A DNA stretch of 41,004 bases from Gryganskiella cystojenkinii. Lineage: Eukaryota > Mortierellomycota > Mortierellomycetes > Mortierellales > Mortierellaceae. This document shows, piece after piece, positions 35,529 to 41,004 of this stretch. The position numbers and the translations under genes were made by a program. How positions within the stretch are numbered: the first letter of the stretch is position 1; each line of letters starts with the position of its first letter. Location: assembly GCA_015852425.1 (NCBI GenBank), contig JAAAIG010000257.1, forward strand, positions 2,876-43,879, in the 5' to 3' direction. The notes below the pieces were generated by a model. The model was not told the origin of the DNA. It did not search any database and worked only from the letters and a program-made list of their open reading frames with translations.

Positions 35529-35784
35529 TCAGCCAGTTGGCCAGTCAGCTCCCCAACCCCCCCAATACATGCTGGTGGAGATGGACAACGACACCAAAAG
35601 ACAAGAACACGTTAGTTTTAATTACCGCTATACCAACTCATCCTATCCGCTGCGTGTGTTAAGGCTAGTGCTGTGGCACTTGAATATCAACTTACGGCTT
35701 GACGGGCTCATCAGCAGCGGGCACTGGGGTAGCAGCTGCAAGGCCCGAGAGAATAAAAAGGATAATCAAAGGTTTGGACTGCAT
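35529..35784 (-). CDS. Predicted short secreted Trp/Gly-rich peptide
   Basis: Exon 1 (35784-35696) encodes 29 residues: MQSKPLIILFILSGLAAA is a textbook signal peptide with an AxA cleavage site, then TPVPAADEPVK. The exon ends at GCC/GTAAGT. The proposed exon 2 (35571-35529) follows an acceptor CTCCACCAG with an AACTAACG branch site and a pyrimidine-rich stretch. It adds PMYWGGWGADWPTG and a stop, giving 43 residues, about 25 after cleavage. Three Trp and one Tyr in the last 13 residues is unusual. No Cys and no KR sites are present. It is divergent from the cysteine synthase gene (189 bp between starts). Other acceptors are possible (for example 35486, which would give a longer basic tail), so the second exon is less sure than the first. 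Confidence 0.45.
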
Positions 35785-35973
35785 GTTTTTGAATGAATGA
35801 GAAACGCGATTAATTGCATTGTGACTGCTAAGTATGTCGCCATGCTGGCGAATATCGATCTCGAGTCACGGGCAGAGAGACATCACATCGCTGAGTTGTC
35901 CCTCCCAGTCTTCTTTTTCTTTTTTTTACTTTCTTACACACAAAACTACAAAATACTTCCTTCCCCTTCGATT

Positions 35974-37767
35974 ATGATCAGGTCTGGTCTGTCATCGGTT
36001 GTCAAGAGAGCCTACTCGACCGACAAGCCCGTTATCAGCGCTGCTAAGGTATACACATTGCTTGGTTCATTCTTCTCGACGAGCTTGCGCGGGATTCATG
36101 GAGCTTCAGGAACGTAAAATCAATGCAGACGTACATTCAGCTCCGCTACTCATGAACCTGACCGCTTTCACTTCATTTCCTTTTTTTTCGTAGGCCGTCG
36201 ATGGCTTTGTCGGTGCATTGGGAAACACTCCTTTGGTAAGTGCATCTGACGCTCTTATGCGCTTTGCGAAGGGATTGCAACCTGTTTGTGCTGTGTAGTC
36301 TGACTTTTTTTTTTTTTGGTGTTGTAGATCCGTCTTAAACACCTCAGCAAGGAGACTGGAAGCAATATCTATGCCAAAGCCGAGTTCATGAACCCCGGTG
36401 GATCCGTCAAAGATCGTGCCGCCCTCTATGTCGTCAAGGATGCCGAGGAGAGAGGTAATTAAAAAAATACTTGAGATATGCAGTAGAACCGTTGGAGGGT
36501 CATACTTCCCACGCTCGACAAAGGACACTCATTGTTTTTGCAAAGAATTCTGACGAATTTGTTTTTTCGCGGTCTACACAATTAGGTCTCATCAAGGCCG
36601 GTGGCACTGTTGTCGAAGGTACCGCAGGAAACACTGGAATTGGTCTTGCTCACGTCTGCAGAGCCAAGGGTTACAAGTGCGTGATCTATATGCCCAACAC
36701 TCAGAGTCAGGAGAAGATTGATCTCTTGCGCATGCTCGGTAAGTACCAAAATGGAAAAGAACAGCCCAATTGCTCAATAAAAAAAGGATCCCCCCCCCCC
36801 AAGAACTTAAGGTGCCTGGTTTCTCTTTCATCTCCTCCATCGGAGCATGATAGAGAGCGAGATCAGCTAGAACAAAGATGTTTCACGCCACGCAAGCAAA
36901 AGAACTAACCTTGTTTTTTTTTCTTTCCCCTCTTTTTTTTTACACAACTAACCTAAAGGCGCCGAGGTCCACCCTGTTCCTGCTGTCGCTTTCGATAACC
37001 CTCAGAACTATAACCACCAGGCTGCTCGTCATGCCGAATCACTCGAGAACGCCGTCTGGACAAACCAATTCGATAACACCGCCAACCGTCGTGCCCACAT
37101 CGAGACCACCGCTCCAGAAATCTGGCAACAATTGGATGGTCAGGTTGATGGATTCACTTGCTCGACCGGTACTGGAGGTACCTTGGCCGGTATCGCCCGA
37201 TTCTTGAAGGAGAAGTCCAACGGAAAGACCAAGATCTTCTTGGCGGATCCTCCTGGCAGTGTCTTGTACAGTTATATCAAGAGCGGAGGCACCTTGATCG
37301 AACGTGGTGGCAGCTCTATCACTGAGGGTAAGAAGAGGAACCACTAACTCGACTTAGTATTCCCGCCATGGACTTTTCGAGATTGATCAGTGATACCGCT
37401 TTCGTGCTAATTTTGCGTTCCGCTCTCTAAAAACGTAGGTATTGGTCAAGGACGTGTGACTGACAACTTAAAGCCCGATATCGAGTTGATTGATGATGCG
37501 CTTCAGATTCCCGATGCAGAGTCTTTAAAGATGGTTTACAGACTCTTGGACGAGGAAGGTATCTACGTCGGCGCTTCCTCGGCCTTGAACGTTGTCGCTG
37601 CAGTCGAGATGGCGAAGCAATTGGGACCTGGCAAGAACATTGTGACAATCTTGTGCGACGGTGCTTACCGTTACCAATCGCGTCTTTTCAGTAAGAAGTG
37701 GATAGAGTCCAAGGGATTGACGGATGCCATCCCTGTGCACTTGAAGAAGTATACTACCTTGGAGTAG
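35974..37767 (+). CDS. MCY1: Mitochondrial cysteine synthase (O-acetylserine sulfhydrylase-like)
   Basis: Exons 35974-36048, 36194-36235, 36328-36454, 36586-36738, 36959-37327 and 37439-37767 give 364 residues. [16 protein letters not shown] is a short mitochondrial presequence. GALGNTPL, then [11 protein letters not shown] with Lys67 as the PLP Schiff-base lysine, GTAGNTGIG (93-101) as the substrate loop and TGTGGT (202-207) as the PLP phosphate loop are all present. There is no heme or CBS-pair domain, so it is a cysteine synthase and not a cystathionine beta-synthase. Length and the KDAEERGLI and [13 protein letters not shown] segments fit the fungal mitochondrial type (yeast Mcy1, Aspergillus CysB-like). 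It makes cysteine or persulfide species from O-acetylserine and sulfide; the exact substrate is not proven by sequence. Confidence 0.93.
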
Positions 37768-38818
37768 AAAACGACCCTTCCCAGGACCGATCGGGAAGGC
37801 AAAACAATAAAATAATAGAATTCTTTCAAAAAAAAGGGGGGGTATTTAGCTGTGGTCCTAGGGAGCTCCCTTTCATCGGCTTCCTTGTCGTCCGCCTCGC
37901 GTGATATTTTCCTCTTGTAAGTTCTCTGGAGCGCACGGGATTATTTTATTTACCTTTGATACCTCCCTCTGTATCAGCTTACTTATGGAATATCGTAAAA
38001 CGCCAACGTTTAAGCCCATGTGTGGTTCCACCATTCCACTCTATGACATACTCCCCCCGCAACAGTATCGACGTGTCCACTAGTCATGCTATGGACGTGC
38101 CAAGACTGAGACATCTTCCTCGACAGATTCACGTTATCCTTTTTCAGTTTTTCGATATTGGTTGCCTTTTGGCTCACTTACTACCAGAGATATTGCTGGG
38201 TCTGTTCATTGTCGACAAAGTTCTAGTCGAGGATATTTCAGCAGCACCTTATATTAAACAGGAGGCTACTTTGTCCCTCATTGACAAAACAGTGCTCCCT
38301 TCTATTGTGGTCTTGAGAAGTCAATCGTTGCATACTTTTCAGATCCATTTTGGTCCTCGATAGACTGCTAACGTGCTCATTCTTTAGTGTGGTCCTTCTA
38401 TGCGTTTTGATGGCATTGCTTTCTTTCTTTCATTCTACTTCTTCTGTCTGAAAGATAATTAATGAATGTGCCGACGGATGCCGCAACACCGGGAGCACAA
38501 TCACAACAATGAGTCTTTTATTCTAGGCGAGATTTTCGATCAGAACGATATATGCTTTTTTGTCATTGTCGACGATGGACGTTCTTAAAGGAAGGTAAAC
38601 TGTGGGTTTGTGGATATATAATTTAGAGAAAGGTCACTGCACAAGCAAAATGGTGCCGATGTGTGTGGCAGGAACAAAGCAAACGAGAAAGTTACCAGCA
38701 GAGGGGAAGAAACGAAAAGAGAAAAAGAACGGGAAACGATAAGAAAATGCAAGATTTTTGAATTGATGATGAACCCCCCCCCCCCCCCCAAAAAGAGCCG
38801 ATTCTGTTTGTTGTTGGC
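37768..38818. other. 3' region between convergent genes
   Basis: Contains the cysteine synthase 3' end (AATAAAATAATAG just after the stop) and a 16-C tract. A plus-strand open frame to 38363 (first ATG near 38043) has hydrophobic but unrecognised content and I do not call it. Confidence 0.55.
38774..38789. repeat. Poly-C tract, 16 bases
   Basis: Sixteen consecutive C followed by five A, 30 bp beyond the stop of the minus-strand coiled-coil gene. In that transcript it would be a G16 run. Confidence 0.9.
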
Positions 38819-41001
38819 CTATGGCGGTCGGTGACCTAAGAAGCTTGGATCCTGAAGCTCAATGGCCGAGTCAAGTTGTATCATATCCTTATGGTCCGAC
38901 TCGGTGTCCTTGGCAAAAACATCTGCGGTCTCCTTTTCGTCCTCTTCATCAGGTCGGTATCCATCCGGAAAGAGGATCGATTCACCTCCGATATCGAAAC
39001 CTTCATCCATATCATCATCGTCTTCCATGGCTTCCTTCTCATCTAAGTTTGGTCCGCATAAAAGGGGAAAGGTGAGATCCGTCAGGCGTGACCATTGAAA
39101 ACATTTTCTCGGAAACATTTTAAAAAAACAAATCTGGACAAACTTACACATATCGAACGAGGACAAGACCTTGACGCCAGTGGGTTTCATGGATTGCTCC
39201 AGGGCTTGTCGAGCCTCAAAGAGCATTTGTTCAATCGAAAGGCAGAGGCGTTTAAATGTCATATCTGCCTGTCGATCTGACTCAGTTCTCATTTCTTGTA
39301 TCTTCCGGGATTCTTCATCCTGTTCGAGTTGTAGCTGTATTGATGTCAAAGAATCGTGGTCGCCATGGGAACTTGTGCCGAGGCCGAGATCATAGCCCAA
39401 CTCGAATGGTGCTCTAAAAAAATGCAAGGCGTGGTTGTTGGGTGTTTTTGTCGATCACTCATTAGTCAGGGCTACTCGGAATCCAAGAATGTGTATAACA
39501 AAACAAAAAAAGGGGGGCGTTACGATTGAATCCGCATCTTGAGTTCCTGCATCTCTGCGGCCTGTTTGCGGATCGTAGCCTCGAGCGACTGATTGACCTG
39601 AAGGAGTGAAGCATTCGATATCTCTAGATCCGCAATCTTTCGTCGGGTTCTGGCTGCTTCCTCGGATCGACGATTCTCTTCTGCTTGTTTGCTTGCTGCT
39701 GCCACGCTGGCCGCGGATGAACCCCCTCCTGGTAGTGCGGTCGACTTATAAATCCTCGCTTGTGGTAGCATCTGTGGTTGTGAGATTGAGCTCAGGGGTG
39801 TTTGGGTTTGTTGTGCAAGAGTGTTCAAGGATGGTGTTGACGTCGTTGGCGAGGTAACACTAGAATATCCATCGTAATCGGCGCTACAAGGGGATGATGA
39901 CGATGATAATGTTGTTTGGGCAAGAGGGCTGTGGACACTATTCCTTTGGGACGATGTCCCACTGACCCCAGAGTTTGACGAAGCAGAAGAAGTCGAGGAC
40001 GAGACTGACGTCGACAATAAATTGACGCCAAGCGATTGTGAGGGGGGTAATCCTCCTGAGGAGGATATTGGTATAGACATGTTGTTGCTGTTGTTGCCAG
40101 AGCTGTTATCGATTTTGATGGATGCCCCTGCGGCAATCTTCATTGGCTTGGCCCTTGTTGTGCCATTGATAGAGACGATTGAATTTGAAGGTGCAGCACG
40201 AACCATCCTCGTGGAAGATAAGGTCCTTGTGGCTACTACTGGTGGTGCCGATATGCCGCTTGTTGCCCCTGAACTCGTTCCAGATGCTGCAAAGGACGAG
40301 GATGTGGCCCTTGAACTTGCATTTGCTGTTGCTGCTGCTTCTGCTGCAAGCCCCTGATGGTGATTGTGGTGGTGACGACTAGATGAAGTCTCAAAGGGGA
40401 AGTTGTTGAGGTGAATCCCGCCTCTGCCCGAAAACAACTGGATATGATCATCGACAGAGTCTTCAGAGACCGTACCGTCGTCAGAAGAAGTAACAGATCC
40501 ATCTCGACGACTGTGTTGAGAAGCTCTGGCAGTTCCAGGTCCCTTGACAACTGCTGCTAATGTTGTTTCTGGAACGGACTGGTTAACGTGGCTACCGCTG
40601 GTTCTTCTGGACGAGACTGCATTGCCAATATTGAGAGAGGTTGACGTGTTACTGGCACGGAGAACATCGGATCGTTGTCGTTGTCGTTGAAGACTGTTGG
40701 TGTTGAAGATACTGGGAGAACTCTTTGAGGTGTGGGGGCTGGATGTTCGCATCGTGGTAACTCTGACGACCGGTCCTAGAGATTGTTGTGGTTGTTGTTG
40801 TAGTATTCTCAAAGACGAAGTAGGTTTCGACGATGCTCCTGCTGTTGGAGGTGGTTTTGTGGAAAAGTTGATCGAGGAAACATCCATTTGAGCCAAGCCC
40901 GCGATCTTAGCAGGTCTTCTTGGAGGCGCGCTTTGTTGGGCTATACCTCCACTTGGGGAGGTTGTGACAGTGCTTCGAGAGGGTGGACGAGTGGTATTCA
41001 T
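38819..41001 (-). CDS. Coiled-coil protein of unknown function
   Basis: Exons 41001-39524, 39413-39148 and 39042-38819 (minus strand) close in phase and give 655 residues from the ATG at 41001. The window ends three bases further, so an upstream extension is possible. Residues 1-430 are disordered and rich in Ser, Thr and Pro. Residues about 438-493 are a coiled coil (AARTRRKIADLEISNASLL with heptad spacing, ending MQELKMRIQS). The part after the first intron looks conserved: APFELGYDLGLG, then a charged helix with FKRLCLSIEQMLFEARQALE, then an acidic tail (AMEDDDDMDEGFDIG). The family is not recognised. The layout, a disordered head, a coiled coil and an acidic tail, would suit a scaffold or spindle/cytoskeletal linker, but this is a guess. 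Confidence 0.75.
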
Positions 41002-41004
41002 TTT

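Noticed and set aside
37956..38363. Plus-strand 135-codon frame after the cysteine synthase gene
   Set aside because: No recognisable domain, no ATG near its 5' end, and it lies in the 3' region between convergent genes.

Overview
The window is nuclear DNA of a filamentous fungus. Genes are split by short GT-AG introns (about 50-200 nt) with CTAAC-type branch sites. Proteins are rich in poly-Gln, poly-Asn, poly-His and poly-Ser, and intergenic DNA is full of T/C and A tracts. The gene set (LAMMER kinase, four-LIM paxillin-like protein, GATA factor with an 18-residue loop, alpha-arrestin, mS38, fungal-type mitochondrial cysteine synthase) and the intron density suggest an early-diverging fungus. 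My best guess is the Mortierella group, but this is inference from style and not proven by the sequence.

Layout. 1-2480 (+): 3' part of a peroxisomal acyl-CoA oxidase cut by the window edge. 2764-6012: a repeat-rich stretch with a truncated F-box-like fragment carrying a 15-bp minisatellite, several GGTGGC/GCCACC hairpin repeats, a 28-30 bp inverted repeat, a 37-bp tandem hairpin array, and a small secreted four-cysteine protein gene between them (3649-4104, -). 6013-7811 (+): PPxY alpha-arrestin. 8111-13094 (-): a 1594-residue protein of unknown function. 13095-15857: divergent intergenic region. 15858-19593 (+): NsdD-like GATA factor. 19939-20715 (-): secreted C-type-lectin-like protein whose first intron holds the only assembly gap. 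21333-22479 (-): mitoribosomal protein mS38 (Cox24/Qri5) with a GC-AG intron. 23656-27534 (+): LAMMER/CLK kinase in nine exons. 28330-32658 (-): paxillin-like four-LIM protein with a 1.08-kb first intron. 35529-35784 (-): a predicted 43-residue secreted peptide. 35974-37767 (+): mitochondrial cysteine synthase. 38819-41001 (-): coiled-coil protein of unknown function, possibly continuing past the edge.

The genes do not form a functional cluster. They look like an ordinary housekeeping and regulatory neighbourhood: lipid and sulfur metabolism, mitochondrial translation, signalling, cytoskeleton and transcription. Three predicted secreted proteins are scattered among them, and the small hairpin-rich island at about 2.7-5 kb is the most unusual stretch. 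All exon models were built by hand from splice sites and reading phase. In every multi-exon gene listed as a CDS the phases close exactly.
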